DNA of 37,481 bases, from positions 1 to 37,481 of the forward strand of contig JBMSQB010000043.1 in the NCBI GenBank assembly GCA_049423065.1. Direction: 5' to 3'. The notes beneath the pieces are model-generated. The model had not been told where the DNA came from. It did no database searches and worked only from the letters and a program-made list of their open reading frames with translations. Positions 1 to 8,041 of this stretch are shown here, piece by piece; position 1 is the first letter of the stretch; every line of letters begins with the position of its first letter. The translations under genes and the position numbers were made by a program. Source of the DNA: SYIM01 sp041182885. GTDB taxonomy: Bacteria; Pseudomonadota; Gammaproteobacteria; Burkholderiales; Burkholderiaceae_E.

Positions 1-87
1 GGCGATCAGCTTGCGGACTTCGTGCTGGCTCTTGCCGCAGAAAGAGCAGTAGAGCGGCTTTTCGCCTGAGGCCTTCTTTTCGGACAT
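1..87 (-). CDS. clpX: ATP-dependent Clp protease ATP-binding subunit ClpX, N-terminal fragment
   Basis: Only the first 29 codons lie in the window; the gene continues past base 1. The minus-strand translation starts MSEKKASGEKPLYCSFCGKS and shows the CxxC half of the ClpX zinc-binding domain (Cys14, Cys17), followed by a Gln-His-Glu-Val-Arg-Lys-Leu-Ile-Ala run typical of the family. ClpX is the AAA+ unfoldase that feeds ssrA-tagged and other substrates to ClpP; the zinc domain binds substrates and adaptors. It follows clpP after about 30 bases on the same strand, the usual proteobacterial order tig-clpP-clpX. The identification rests on a short stretch, but sequence and context agree. Confidence 0.93.
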   Translation of the reverse strand, partial: MSEKKASGEKPLYCSFCGKSQHEVRKLIA

Positions 88-117
88 TGCTACCCCGAGT
101 GGGCGCCGGGCACCGGC

Positions 118-780
118 TCAAGCGGCTTCGGCACGGCTCGACAGAACCTTGTCAATCAACCCGTAGCTTACCGCATCTTCCGCAGACATGAAGGTGTCGC
201 GGTCGGTGTCACGTTCGATACGGTCAAGCGGCTGGCCGGTTTTCTCGGCCAGGATGCCGTTCAGACGCTGGCGCAGGTACAGGATTTCCTTTGCCTGGAT
301 CTCGATGTCGCTCGCCTGCCCCTGCGCACCGCCCGAGGGCTGGTGGATCATGACCCGCGCATTGGGTAGGGCAAACCGCTTGCCCTTTGCGCCCGCGGCC
401 AGCAGAAACGCGCCCATGCTGGCAGCGATTCCCATGCAGAGGGTGGACACCGCGGGCTTGATGAACTGCATGGTGTCGTAGATGGCGAGCCCCGCCGACA
501 CCGACCCTCCCGGCGAGTTGATGTAGAACGAGATGTCCTTGTCGGGATTCTCCGACTCGAGAAACAGCATCTGCGCCACCACCAGATTCGCGGTGCTGTC
601 CATGACGGGGCCCACCAGGAACACCACCCGCTCGCGAAGCAGCCGCGAATAGATGTCGTAGGCACGTTCGCCGCGACCGCTGGTCTCGATCACGATGGGG
701 ACGAGACCCAGGCCCTGCGGTTCCTGGCGCTGGGCAAGGTGTGCGTTGACGAGGTCTTCGACGAGCGTGTTACGAACCAT
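118..780 (-). CDS. clpP: ATP-dependent Clp protease proteolytic subunit ClpP
   Basis: Serine peptidase of family S14, which forms the tetradecameric proteolytic chamber of the ClpXP and ClpAP proteases in the cytoplasm. The 220-residue product aligns by eye with E. coli ClpP at an offset of about ten residues. Catalytic Ser121 sits in AASMGA, His146 in MIHQP and Asp195 in the ERDTDRD segment, so the triad is complete. The FYINSPGG turn (about 85-92) and GERAYDIYSRLL (about 37-48) are also present. The N-terminal 20 or so residues are variable and may be a processed propeptide. The gene lies between tig (25 bases upstream) and clpX (30 bases downstream), and the three could be co-transcribed. 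Confidence 0.97.
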   Translation of the reverse strand: MVRNTLVEDLVNAHLAQRQEPQGLGLVPIVIETSGRGERAYDIYSRLLRERVVFLVGPVMDSTANLVVAQMLFLESENPDKDISFYINSPGGSVSAGLAIYDTMQFIKPAVSTLCMGIAASMGAFLLAAGAKGKRFALPNARVMIHQPSGGAQGQASDIEIQAKEILYLRQRLNGILAEKTGQPLDRIERDTDRDTFMSAEDAVSYGLIDKVLSSRAEAA

Positions 781-805
781 GGCAAAAATGCTCCGGGAAA
801 AAAGG

Positions 806-2110
806 TCAGCCCTGCTGCGACATCAGTTCGTCAAATGCAATCGGTTGATCCTGGACTTTTGCCTTCTCGAGCAGCCAGTCGACCACGTTCTGCTCGACCA
901 CCAGCGACTCGACCTGCGCGAGCAGATCCCGGTTGCTGAAATAGTGACGGACCACCTCGGGCGGGTTCTCGTAGGCGCGCGAGAGCTCCTCGATGTGCTT
1001 GCGGATCTGATCCGGTTTGGCCTGGAGCTTTTCGCGCCGTACGATTTCGGCCACCAGCAGGCCCAGACGTACCCGCTTTTCAGCCTGGTCGCGGAAAGCC
1101 TCGGGCGGAACGGGAATATTGCGGACATCCATCCCGCGCGCCTTCAGGTCGGCCTTCATGCGCTCTGCGAGCGCGCCGCTTTCAGATTCGACCAGGGATT
1201 TGGGAAGCTCGAAGCTGGCCAGTGCGGGCAGTGCTTCCATCACGCCGGTTTTGTTGCGAACCCGCAGACGCTCTGCGACTTCGCGCTCGAGGTTGGCCCG
1301 CAATTCGGCACGCATGCGCGCCACGTCACCGTCGGCGATGCCCAGCTGGCGGGCGAACTCGGCATCGACCTCGGGGAGCTGGGGTGACTCGAGCTTCTTG
1401 AGCGTGACAGAGAACTCGGCCGTCTTGCCGGCAAGGTCTTTCGATCCATAATCATCCGGGAACTTGACCGGGAACTGACGGGTTTCACCCACCCCGAGAC
1501 CCCGCACACCGGCCTCGAAGTCGGGGAGCATCCGGCCTTCGCCCACCACGAACGGGAAGTCGGACGCCGTTCCGCCGTCAAAAGCCACGCCGTCAAGTGT
1601 GCCGGCGAAATCGATGGTGGCGCGCAGACCGTCGGCAGCCGCACCCGATGCTTCATTCCAGGTCGCACGCTGCTTGCGCAGAATGTCGACGGTCTTGTCG
1701 ACCTCGGCGTCGGTGACCTCGCAGCCGTAGCGGGGAACTTCGCAGGTGGCCGCATCAGCCACCTCGAAGTCGGGGTACACCTCAAAGGTGGCGGTGAACG
1801 ACAGGGAGCCCTCGGCAGCCGCTTGTGCAGGCTCGATGCGGGGCTCGCCCGCCACGCGCAGCTTGTGTTCGGTAACCGCCGCATTGAAAGCCTTGCCGAC
1901 CAGGTCACCCAGCACCTCGGCCTGTACCGACGCGCCGTACGAGCGCTCAACCACGCTCATCGGCACCTTGCCCGGCCGAAAGCCTGACATCTTGACGGTC
2001 TTGGACAACTGGCGAAGGCGGTCGCCGACCTGCTTGGCCAGGTCGGCGCTGGCTACATCCATCTTGAGGCGGCGCTCGAGAGCGCCTGTGTTTTCAATCA
2101 CGGTTGTCAT
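806..2110 (-). CDS. tig: Trigger factor (ribosome-associated peptidyl-prolyl isomerase and chaperone)
   Basis: A 434-residue chaperone that docks on ribosomal protein L23 at the exit tunnel and shields nascent chains. The N-terminal ribosome-binding domain carries the GFRPGKVP signature (about 42-49), a form of the GFRxGxxP ribosome-docking loop. A central FKBP-type domain follows (about 160-245) and then the helical C-terminal chaperone domain. The ATG at 2110 is chosen because the product then begins MTTVIENTGALERRLK, matching the usual M-x-V-x-E-x3-LER start. An in-frame start 14 codons upstream would add a tail with no family match. clpP follows after 25 bases. Confidence 0.96.
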   Translation of the reverse strand: MTTVIENTGALERRLKMDVASADLAKQVGDRLRQLSKTVKMSGFRPGKVPMSVVERSYGASVQAEVLGDLVGKAFNAAVTEHKLRVAGEPRIEPAQAAAEGSLSFTATFEVYPDFEVADAATCEVPRYGCEVTDAEVDKTVDILRKQRATWNEASGAAADGLRATIDFAGTLDGVAFDGGTASDFPFVVGEGRMLPDFEAGVRGLGVGETRQFPVKFPDDYGSKDLAGKTAEFSVTLKKLESPQLPEVDAEFARQLGIADGDVARMRAELRANLEREVAERLRVRNKTGVMEALPALASFELPKSLVESESGALAERMKADLKARGMDVRNIPVPPEAFRDQAEKRVRLGLLVAEIVRREKLQAKPDQIRKHIEELSRAYENPPEVVRHYFSNRDLLAQVESLVVEQNVVDWLLEKAKVQDQPIAFDELMSQQG

Positions 2111-2170
2111 GAAAAGTTTCCGGAAATAAACAGCCTGCGGGCTGCAAACCAAAGCAGCGGATCACGAGAC

Positions 2171-2255
2171 TGGTGCGGCCGAAAGGACTCGAACCTTCAC
2201 GCCTCGCAGCGCCAGGACCTAAACCTGGTGCGTCTACCAATTCCGCCACGGCCGC
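2171..2255 (-). tRNA. tRNA-Leu, anticodon UAG
   Basis: On the minus strand the sequence folds as a complete class II tRNA. The 7-bp acceptor stem is GCGGCCG paired with CGGCCGC. The D-arm contains GGTAGACGC, the anticodon stem is CCAGG/CCTGG with loop TTTAGGT (anticodon UAG; bases 2221-2219 of the plus strand read in reverse complement), a long variable arm follows, and the T-arm contains TTCGAGTC. Discriminator A and CCA are encoded at 2174-2171. The anticodon and variable arm indicate leucine. It lies about 60 bases ahead of tig on the same strand. Confidence 0.97.
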
Positions 2256-2270
2256 GTCAAAAGCTCGTGA

Positions 2271-2276
2271 TTCTAT
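2271..2276 (-). promoter_or_regulatory. Possible -10 box of the tRNA-Leu gene
   Basis: The minus strand reads TAGAAT here (5 of 6 to TATAAT). It would start transcription about 9 bases before the mature tRNA 5' end at 2255. No good -35 box is seen at the expected distance, so this is a position-based suggestion only. Confidence 0.35.
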
Positions 2277-2307
2277 CCGATCAACCGCAACCCCCTTCCA
2301 TTGCCTC

Positions 2308-2313
2308 TACAAT
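2308..2313 (+). promoter_or_regulatory. Possible -10 box immediately ahead of hpnC
   Basis: TACAAT (5 of 6 to TATAAT) ends 9 bases before the hpnC ATG at 2322, and no Shine-Dalgarno sequence lies between. If used, the mRNA would have a leader of about 2 bases. No -35 element is convincing, so confidence is low. Confidence 0.25.
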
Positions 2314-2321
2314 CGACCGCC

Positions 2322-3185
2322 ATGCACCCTCCAGCCTGGTCGTCGGTCGACCACTATGAGAACTTCCCGGTGGCATCGGTCCTGATGCCGGCACCCATTC
2401 GTCCGGCGGTTATCGCGCTCTACCGGTTCGCCCGATTCGCCGACGACCTGGCCGATGAAGGCACGCTCGCCGACCACGAACGGCTGGCAGCGCTCGCTCA
2501 GCTTGACCATGCACTTTGCGAGCCATCGCCTCAGGCTCCCGAGGTGGTTCTGCGCCTCTACCCGCTGATCGAACGCCACATGCTTCCGGTAGATCAGCTG
2601 CGCGCACTGCTCGACGCCTTCGCACAGGACGTTCGCGTTCACCGCTATCACGACCGGGAGCAGCTCCTCGACTACTGCCGCAGGTCGGCCAACCCGGTGG
2701 GCAGGCTTGTCCTGCGGCTTTTCAATGCCGATAGCCCCGAGTGTGTTCAGCTCTCCGATCACATCTGCTCGGCGCTTCAGCTCGTCAATTTTCTGCAGGA
2801 CGTGGCCATCGACTGGCGCAAGGGCCGCGTCTATCTGCCGCAGGAGGCGCTCCACCTCGCCGGTTGCGGCGACCACGACATCGACCAGGCCGCGGGCGGC
2901 GCGCCAATGTCGCCGGCACTGCGACGCGCGATGAGCGGCGAGCTCGAGTTCGCGCGGCACATGCTCGCTGCTGGCGCGCCCCTGGTTCGCCGCGTACCCT
3001 GGCGGCTGTCGCTGGAGCTGCGCGCGATCATCGCAGGCGGCCAGCGCATCATCGACCGGATAGCGCGTGCGCAACATGACGTGTTCCGCCACCGCCCCAC
3101 ACTCGGCTGGCGCGATGCACCCGCGCTGCTGGGCCTCGCGCTCGCGCCACCGCGCGCCCGCCGGTCGGAGCCAGTCGCCTCATGA
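2322..3185 (+). CDS. hpnC: Squalene biosynthesis protein HpnC (hydroxysqualene synthase type)
   Basis: A 287-residue member of the squalene/phytoene synthase family. In the HpnCDE route, HpnD makes presqualene diphosphate from two farnesyl diphosphates, HpnC turns it into hydroxysqualene, and HpnE reduces that to squalene. Two aspartate-rich Mg-diphosphate motifs are visible: DDLAD at 41-45 and DVAID at 160-164, the latter followed by WRKGRVYLP. The N-terminal SSVDHYENFPVAS is characteristic of HpnC rather than HpnD. The ATG at 2322 is chosen because it starts just before this motif; a TTG 21 bases upstream is less likely. The stop overlaps the hpnD start by 4 bases. No ribosome-binding site is obvious. 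No cyclase gene is in the window. Confidence 0.93.
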   Translation: MHPPAWSSVDHYENFPVASVLMPAPIRPAVIALYRFARFADDLADEGTLADHERLAALAQLDHALCEPSPQAPEVVLRLYPLIERHMLPVDQLRALLDAFAQDVRVHRYHDREQLLDYCRRSANPVGRLVLRLFNADSPECVQLSDHICSALQLVNFLQDVAIDWRKGRVYLPQEALHLAGCGDHDIDQAAGGAPMSPALRRAMSGELEFARHMLAAGAPLVRRVPWRLSLELRAIIAGGQRIIDRIARAQHDVFRHRPTLGWRDAPALLGLALAPPRARRSEPVAS

Positions 3186-4030
3186 CTCCCGACGCCTACT
3201 GCCAGGAGCGCGCGTCACGGAGCGGATCGAGCTTTTACTACAGCTTCATGTTCCTGCCCCCAGAGCGGCGTCGCGCGATCACTGCGCTCTACGCTTTCTG
3301 TCGTGAAGTCGACGACGTCGTTGACGAGATTCGTGAAGCATCCGTGGCTCGTGCAAAGCTTGCCTGGTGGCGCGATGAAGTAAACCGGCTCGAGGCCGGT
3401 CACCCGCAGCATCCGGTCACGCTTGCGCTCGCCCCGCACATGCTGCCCTATTCGATGAGCTGCGCGAGGCTGCGCGACATCATCGACGGGATGCAGATGG
3501 ATCTGGAGCAGAACCGCTATCTCGACTATGAGTCGCTTGGACTCTACTGCCATCGGGTGGCGGGGGTGGTGGGCATCCTGGCTGCGTCGATCTTCGGCGT
3601 GACGCACCCCGACACGCTGCGTTACGCGGCCCGGCTCGGCCTTGCGTTCCAGCTGACCAACATCATCCGCGATGTCCGTGAGGACGCGAAGATGGGCCGG
3701 ATTTACCTGCCGCTCGCCGAATTGCAACGCTTCGGCGTGACGGTTGCCGATCTGCTGGCGGTCCGGCCGTCGGAGAACTTCACTGCGCTGATGCGTTTTC
3801 AGCATGCCCGTGCGGTTGAAACCTATCGCGAAGCGCTCGCGCTTTTGCCTGAAGCCGACCGACGCAGCCAGCGCCCCGGGCTGGTGATGGCATCCATTTA
3901 CGCCACACTGCTTGCGGAAATCGAACGCGATGGGCTGCGGGTTCTCACGCACCGCACGTCGCTTCCGCCTGTTCGCAAACTCTGGCTCGCGTGGCGCACC
4001 TGGCGCAGCGGACGGGTACGCGGCCTCTGA
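3182..4030 (+). CDS. hpnD: Presqualene diphosphate synthase HpnD
   Basis: A 282-residue squalene/phytoene synthase family enzyme that couples two farnesyl diphosphates head to head into presqualene diphosphate. The first aspartate motif is DDVVD at 44-48, in a typical AFCREVDDVVDE context. The second is DVRED at 164-168, in LTNIIRDVREDAKMGRIYLP. The N-terminal SRSGSSFYYSFMFLP is typical of HpnD. The start codon overlaps the hpnC stop (ATGA), indicating translational coupling, and hpnE follows after 8 bases. It could be mistaken for phytoene synthase, but the HpnC-HpnD-HpnE order makes the squalene route far more likely. Confidence 0.94.
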   Translation: MTPDAYCQERASRSGSSFYYSFMFLPPERRRAITALYAFCREVDDVVDEIREASVARAKLAWWRDEVNRLEAGHPQHPVTLALAPHMLPYSMSCARLRDIIDGMQMDLEQNRYLDYESLGLYCHRVAGVVGILAASIFGVTHPDTLRYAARLGLAFQLTNIIRDVREDAKMGRIYLPLAELQRFGVTVADLLAVRPSENFTALMRFQHARAVETYREALALLPEADRRSQRPGLVMASIYATLLAEIERDGLRVLTHRTSLPPVRKLWLAWRTWRSGRVRGL

Positions 4031-4038
4031 GGGCGGCC

Positions 4039-5457
4039 ATGGCTCACGACCCGCAACGCTCAGCGGTGGATGTCTGTGTCATCGGCGGGGGCTGGGCCGG
4101 CATCGCCGCCGCCATCGAAGCCTGCGCGGCCGGATGCAGCGTGAGCCTCGTCGAAGCCGCGCCGCAACTCGGAGGACGTGCCCGTGCGGTCGAGATCGAC
4201 ATGGGCTTTGGCCCGGTACGACTCGACAACGGTCAGCACCTCATGATGGGCGCCTATCGCGAGACCCTCGGGCTGATGAATCGGGTCACCCCGGACGCGA
4301 GACAGCGATTGTGTCGCGAGCCGCTTGCCCTGCGCGATCCTGATGGCCTTTCCCTGGTCGCAGCGAGGCTGCCTGCACCGCTCCATCTGGCGGTGGCGTT
4401 TGCACGCGCCCGGGGCCTTGGACTTGCCGGACGCGTTGCATGCCTGCGCCTGATGCTGAACCTCTGGCGCCATCACTGGCAGGTGCCCGCAGGCGAGACG
4501 GTCGCACAGCTGCTCGAGCGTACCGGACAACCACCCTGGCTCATCGAGCGGCTATGGGGCCCGCTTTGTGTATCGGCGCTCAATACGCCGACCGACACCG
4601 CCTGCGCGCGCACATTCGCCGCTGTGTTGCGCGACACGCTGGGCGGAGCGCGCGCAGCCAGCGACTTCATTCTGCCCGCCGACACGCTGGGCGCTTGCCT
4701 GCCTGATCCCGCCACCGCCTGGCTCACCGCGCGCGGCGCCCGGATCCTCCTCAGAACACCCGCCCGCTCGATGCGCCAATGTGGATCGGAATGGCACATC
4801 GCAGTGCCTGATGGCGGACTTCGCGCCCGGACTGTGGTGCTGGCCCTTCCTGCCACCAACAGCGCCCGACTGATGGGGTCAATTGCCGAATCCAGTATCG
4901 ATCAAGGCATTCACGCGCTGCGCGAAGCCCTGTCGTTGTTTCAACCGATCCCGATCGCCACCACCTACCTCGCATGGCCTGAAGCCGGGGTCGGCCCCCT
5001 GCCCCGCTGGACGATGCTGGGGACGCGCCGGCCGCAGCCGGGTGACGCCCCCTCGGGCGACTGGCTCTTTGACCGGGGCGTCCAGCGCGGACATCGTATT
5101 GCCTCGGTCGTGGTGAGCAACGCCGCCACACCTGTGGGATCGCTGGCAGCGATGACCGCGGCCGTGAGCGCCGCGGCCGTGCACGCGCTGCAACTGCCCG
5201 CGCCCGCGCATGCCTTCACTGTCTTTGAACGCCGCGCCACCTTTGCCTGTGTTCCCGGTCGGCCCCGCATCGATCAGCCGATCGGCGGCAACCTGCCGGG
5301 GCTCTGGCTTGCGGGCGACTACACCGAGCGCGACTACCCCGCCACAATCGAATCGGCAGTGCGAAGCGGACTTCGGGCGGGCGCACTCGCGGCCCGGCTG
5401 ATCGCGCAGACGCCGAAACAGCGGCCTTCTCAGGACCAGGCCACCGACAGCGCCTGA
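4039..5457 (+). CDS. hpnE: Hydroxysqualene dehydroxylase HpnE (FAD-dependent)
   Basis: A 472-residue flavin amine-oxidase/desaturase-fold enzyme that reduces hydroxysqualene to squalene as the last step of HpnCDE. The FAD-binding Rossmann motif VIGGGWAG lies at about 14-21, with LVEAAPQLGGRAR after it. A C-terminal FAD motif LWLAGDYTERDYPATIESAVRSG is split across about 427-449. The ATG at 4039 gives a normal N-terminus just before the dinucleotide motif; an in-frame GTG 48 bases upstream would overlap hpnD. The last 28 bases overlap the 3' end of radA on the other strand. The start lies 8 bases after hpnD. Confidence 0.93.
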   Translation: MAHDPQRSAVDVCVIGGGWAGIAAAIEACAAGCSVSLVEAAPQLGGRARAVEIDMGFGPVRLDNGQHLMMGAYRETLGLMNRVTPDARQRLCREPLALRDPDGLSLVAARLPAPLHLAVAFARARGLGLAGRVACLRLMLNLWRHHWQVPAGETVAQLLERTGQPPWLIERLWGPLCVSALNTPTDTACARTFAAVLRDTLGGARAASDFILPADTLGACLPDPATAWLTARGARILLRTPARSMRQCGSEWHIAVPDGGLRARTVVLALPATNSARLMGSIAESSIDQGIHALREALSLFQPIPIATTYLAWPEAGVGPLPRWTMLGTRRPQPGDAPSGDWLFDRGVQRGHRIASVVVSNAATPVGSLAAMTAAVSAAAVHALQLPAPAHAFTVFERRATFACVPGRPRIDQPIGGNLPGLWLAGDYTERDYPATIESAVRSGLRAGALAARLIAQTPKQRPSQDQATDSA

Positions 5458-6785
5458 TCGATCGACTCGACCCCGATCGGCTCCAGTCCCTCAAGCGGCC
5501 GCTTGGGCGCATTCGCCTGCGGAATGAGCATCCGCGGAAAGCCCAGCTTGCCCGCTTCGCGAAGCCGTTCCTGGCCGCGTGGCGCAGGTCGGATTTCACC
5601 CGCCAGACCCACTTCGCCGAACACCGCGAGATGCTCGGGCAGCGCCCGGTCGCGCAATGACGAGACGATTGCCAGCAGCACGGCCAGGTCGGCGGCCGGC
5701 TCAGAAATTCGAACACCACCCACCACATTGACGAATACGTCCTGGTCGTAGCAGGCGATACCTGCGTGTCGATGCAGGACCGCCAGCAGCATCGCCAGCC
5801 GGTTGCCTTCCAGGCCCACCGACAGCCGCCGCGGGTTGGGGACATGCGCCGTATCAACCAGGGCCTGCACCTCGACCAGCAGCGGCCGGCTGCCCTCCAG
5901 CGACACCAGCACACACGAGCCCGCCACCCGCCTGCTGCGCTGGGAAAGAAAAATGGCAGAGGGATTGGAGACCGCGCGCAGACCGCGATCGGTCATTGCG
6001 AAGACGCCCAGCTCGTTGACCGCACCGAACCGGTTCTTGAAGGCGCGCACCATCCGGTAGGTGGAATGCTGCTCGCCTTCAAAGTAAAGAACCGTATCGA
6101 CGATATGCTCGAGCACCCGAGGCCCGGCGAGCGTGCCTTCCTTGGTTACGTGGCCGATCATCACCAGTGCAATGCCCAGTTGTTTCGCGAGGCGGGTCAG
6201 CTGCGCAGCGCACTCGCGCACCTGAGCAACCGACCCGGGAGCCGATTGCAGCTGGGTCGAGACCATGGTCTGGATCGAATCGATCACCACCACCGTGGGG
6301 CGGCTGCGCTCGATTTCGGTACAGATGCGCTCAAGCTCGATCTCGGCCAGCACTGGCAACGCCAGCTCGCCCAGCCCCAGACGGCGGGCCCGCAGCGCAA
6401 TCTGCCCGACAGATTCCTCGCCACTTACATAGAGCGCGCTTGATTCCCCGCATACATGGGCCAGGGTCTGAAGCAGCAAGGTTGACTTGCCGATTCCCGG
6501 ATCGCCACCGATCAGCACCACCGAGCCCGCCACCAGGCCGCCTCCCAGCACCCGATCGAATTCATCGCTGCCAGTGGGCAGCCGACGAACGGTTTCCAGT
6601 GGAACCGAATCAAGCCGCTGAACTGTCTGCGCCTCCACCAGCCCGCGGTGACGCCCTGCCGCGGCGGGTTCGGCCACGGTTTCCACCAGCGTATTCCAGC
6701 GCTCGCACTGCGGGCACTGGCCTGCCCATTTCGGGGTGCTGCCCCCGCATTCCGTGCAGAGGTAATGGGATTTAGCGCGCGCCAT
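5430..6785 (-). CDS. radA: DNA repair protein RadA (Sms)
   Basis: A 451-residue RecA-like ATPase that promotes branch migration of recombination intermediates. The N-terminal four-cysteine zinc finger is complete (Cys10, Cys13, Cys24, Cys27). Walker A is GGDPGIGKS at 93-101, a Walker B-like VVVIDSIQTM lies near 165-174, and the RadA-specific KNRFG motif is at 250-254. The C-terminal part is the Lon-protease-like domain (about 290-450). A GTG directly precedes the ATG at 6785; I prefer the ATG. The start lies inside the last codons of alr, so translation is probably coupled. The 3' end overlaps hpnE by 28 bases on the opposite strand. Confidence 0.97.
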   Translation of the reverse strand: MARAKSHYLCTECGGSTPKWAGQCPQCERWNTLVETVAEPAAAGRHRGLVEAQTVQRLDSVPLETVRRLPTGSDEFDRVLGGGLVAGSVVLIGGDPGIGKSTLLLQTLAHVCGESSALYVSGEESVGQIALRARRLGLGELALPVLAEIELERICTEIERSRPTVVVIDSIQTMVSTQLQSAPGSVAQVRECAAQLTRLAKQLGIALVMIGHVTKEGTLAGPRVLEHIVDTVLYFEGEQHSTYRMVRAFKNRFGAVNELGVFAMTDRGLRAVSNPSAIFLSQRSRRVAGSCVLVSLEGSRPLLVEVQALVDTAHVPNPRRLSVGLEGNRLAMLLAVLHRHAGIACYDQDVFVNVVGGVRISEPAADLAVLLAIVSSLRDRALPEHLAVFGEVGLAGEIRPAPRGQERLREAGKLGFPRMLIPQANAPKRPLEGLEPIGVESIDQALSVAWS

Positions 6786-7854
6786 CACTGGTTACCTGGC
6801 GGAGGACTCTCGGTGCGATCGCGCAGGTGAGCTCGTAGCCGATCGTGCCCGCACTCGCAGCAACTTCATCGACCGGCACCTGGTCTCCCCAAAGCTCCAC
6901 CGGGCTTCCGATAACGGCCTGCGGCACTGGCTCGAGATCGACAGCAAGCATGTCCATCGAGACCCGGCCAACGGTGCGCGTACGAACGCCACAGACGGCA
7001 ATCGGCGTGCCGGTCGGCGCATGGCGCGGATAGCCGTCGGCATAACCACAGGCCACGATGCCGATCGACATGGGACGGTCTGCGATAAAGGCGGAGCCGT
7101 AGCCCACTGCGTCACCTGCCGAAAGTTGCTGCCGCCCGATGAGTCGGCTTTCAAACTGCATGACGGGCGCAAGACCAAGGCTCGCAGCGCTTCGGGATCC
7201 AAAGGGCGATGCGCCGTACAGCATGATGCCCGGGCGCACCCAGTCCCGATGCGCGGCTGGCCAGTCGATGATCGCGGCGGAGTTGGCAAGCGAATGCGCT
7301 CCCTCCAACCCCTGTGCGGCCTGATCGAAGGCGGCGATCGCTTGCGTTGCTCCGCCGGCAAGATCGGCATTGGCGAAGTGCGTCATCAACGTGATGCCGG
7401 CCACGGATTGCAGGGCCCGCAGGCGCTGCCAGGCACCCCGGTAGTCAGAAGCAGCAAATCCAAGACGGTTCATCCCGCTGTTGAGCTTCAGATGCACATC
7501 GAGCCTGGGGTGCGGCGGCAGGGCCGACAGCCAGTCGATCTGCCGGGACTCATGCACCGCAAGCGACAAGCCGATGCGGGCGGCGAGCTCAACATCGGCA
7601 GGCTCGAACGCACCCTCCAGCATCAGGATGGGCTTGCGCCAGCCGCGCTCGCGAAGCCATTGCGCGCGATCGAATTCAACCAGGGCCAGGCCGTCCGCCT
7701 CGTCGAGCGCTGGCAGAAGCGCATCGAGTCCATGACCATACGCATCGGCTTTCACAACAGCCCAGGCGCGCGAGGCGGGCGCGAGCCCACGGACGCGCCG
7801 CAGGTTGTGCCGCAGGGCAGGCAGTGAAATCGTGATCCGGGCGGCTCGGGGCAT
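6772..7854 (-). CDS. alr: Alanine racemase
   Basis: PLP-dependent interconversion of L- and D-alanine for peptidoglycan. The product has 360 residues. The PLP-binding lysine is Lys35 in AVVKADAYGHG, and the opposite catalytic Tyr252 lies in AVGYGSAF, so both bases of the two-base mechanism are present. HLKLNSGMNRLGF (about 121-133) is a further family motif. The ATG at 7854 is chosen because the protein then begins MPRAARITISLPALRHNL, the usual alr N-terminus; an upstream in-frame start would add 22 unrelated residues. The stop overlaps the start of radA. It may be alr or a dadX-type paralogue; the sequence alone does not decide. Confidence 0.95.
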   Translation of the reverse strand: MPRAARITISLPALRHNLRRVRGLAPASRAWAVVKADAYGHGLDALLPALDEADGLALVEFDRAQWLRERGWRKPILMLEGAFEPADVELAARIGLSLAVHESRQIDWLSALPPHPRLDVHLKLNSGMNRLGFAASDYRGAWQRLRALQSVAGITLMTHFANADLAGGATQAIAAFDQAAQGLEGAHSLANSAAIIDWPAAHRDWVRPGIMLYGASPFGSRSAASLGLAPVMQFESRLIGRQQLSAGDAVGYGSAFIADRPMSIGIVACGYADGYPRHAPTGTPIAVCGVRTRTVGRVSMDMLAVDLEPVPQAVIGSPVELWGDQVPVDEVAASAGTIGYELTCAIAPRVLRQVTSDGAR

Positions 7855-7882
7855 GGCGATGGGCAAAGATGACTCGGCGAGC

Positions 7883-7888
7883 ACTATA
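7883..7888 (-). promoter_or_regulatory. Possible -10 box of alr-radA
   Basis: The minus strand reads TATAGT (5 of 6 to TATAAT), ending about 28 bases before the alr ATG at 7854. A -35 hexamer is not convincing. It sits in the 187-base divergent gap that must hold the promoters of both alr and lplT. Confidence 0.35.
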
Positions 7889-7939
7889 GCCTGCCAACCC
7901 GAACGCGGGCATACCCTCACGGGAAACGGGATATCAGCG

Positions 7940-7948
7940 TGCTATAAA
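7940..7948 (+). promoter_or_regulatory. Extended -10 promoter element ahead of lplT
   Basis: TGCTATAAA fits an extended -10 element (TG, one base, then TATAAA, 5 of 6 to consensus). Transcription would start near 7955, about 87 bases ahead of the lplT ATG at 8042. No -35 box is evident, which is tolerated in extended -10 promoters. Confidence 0.45.
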
Positions 7949-8041
7949 CGCGCCTTCACTGCGGGTTTGCCGGTGGTTTTCATTCGCGCAAGCCCGTGCC
8001 CGATTGCAGGCAGGCTTGCCTCCGGACTCAGAGACTCTCCG

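Noticed and set aside
3182..4030. hpnD read as phytoene synthase of a carotenoid pathway
   Set aside because: It is coupled to hpnC and hpnE, and no carotenoid gene is present; the squalene route explains all three.
7805..8041. N-terminal extension of lplT by 79 codons
   Set aside because: It would run across the divergent promoter gap and into alr, and adds no LplT-like sequence; the ATG at 8042 gives the family N-terminus.
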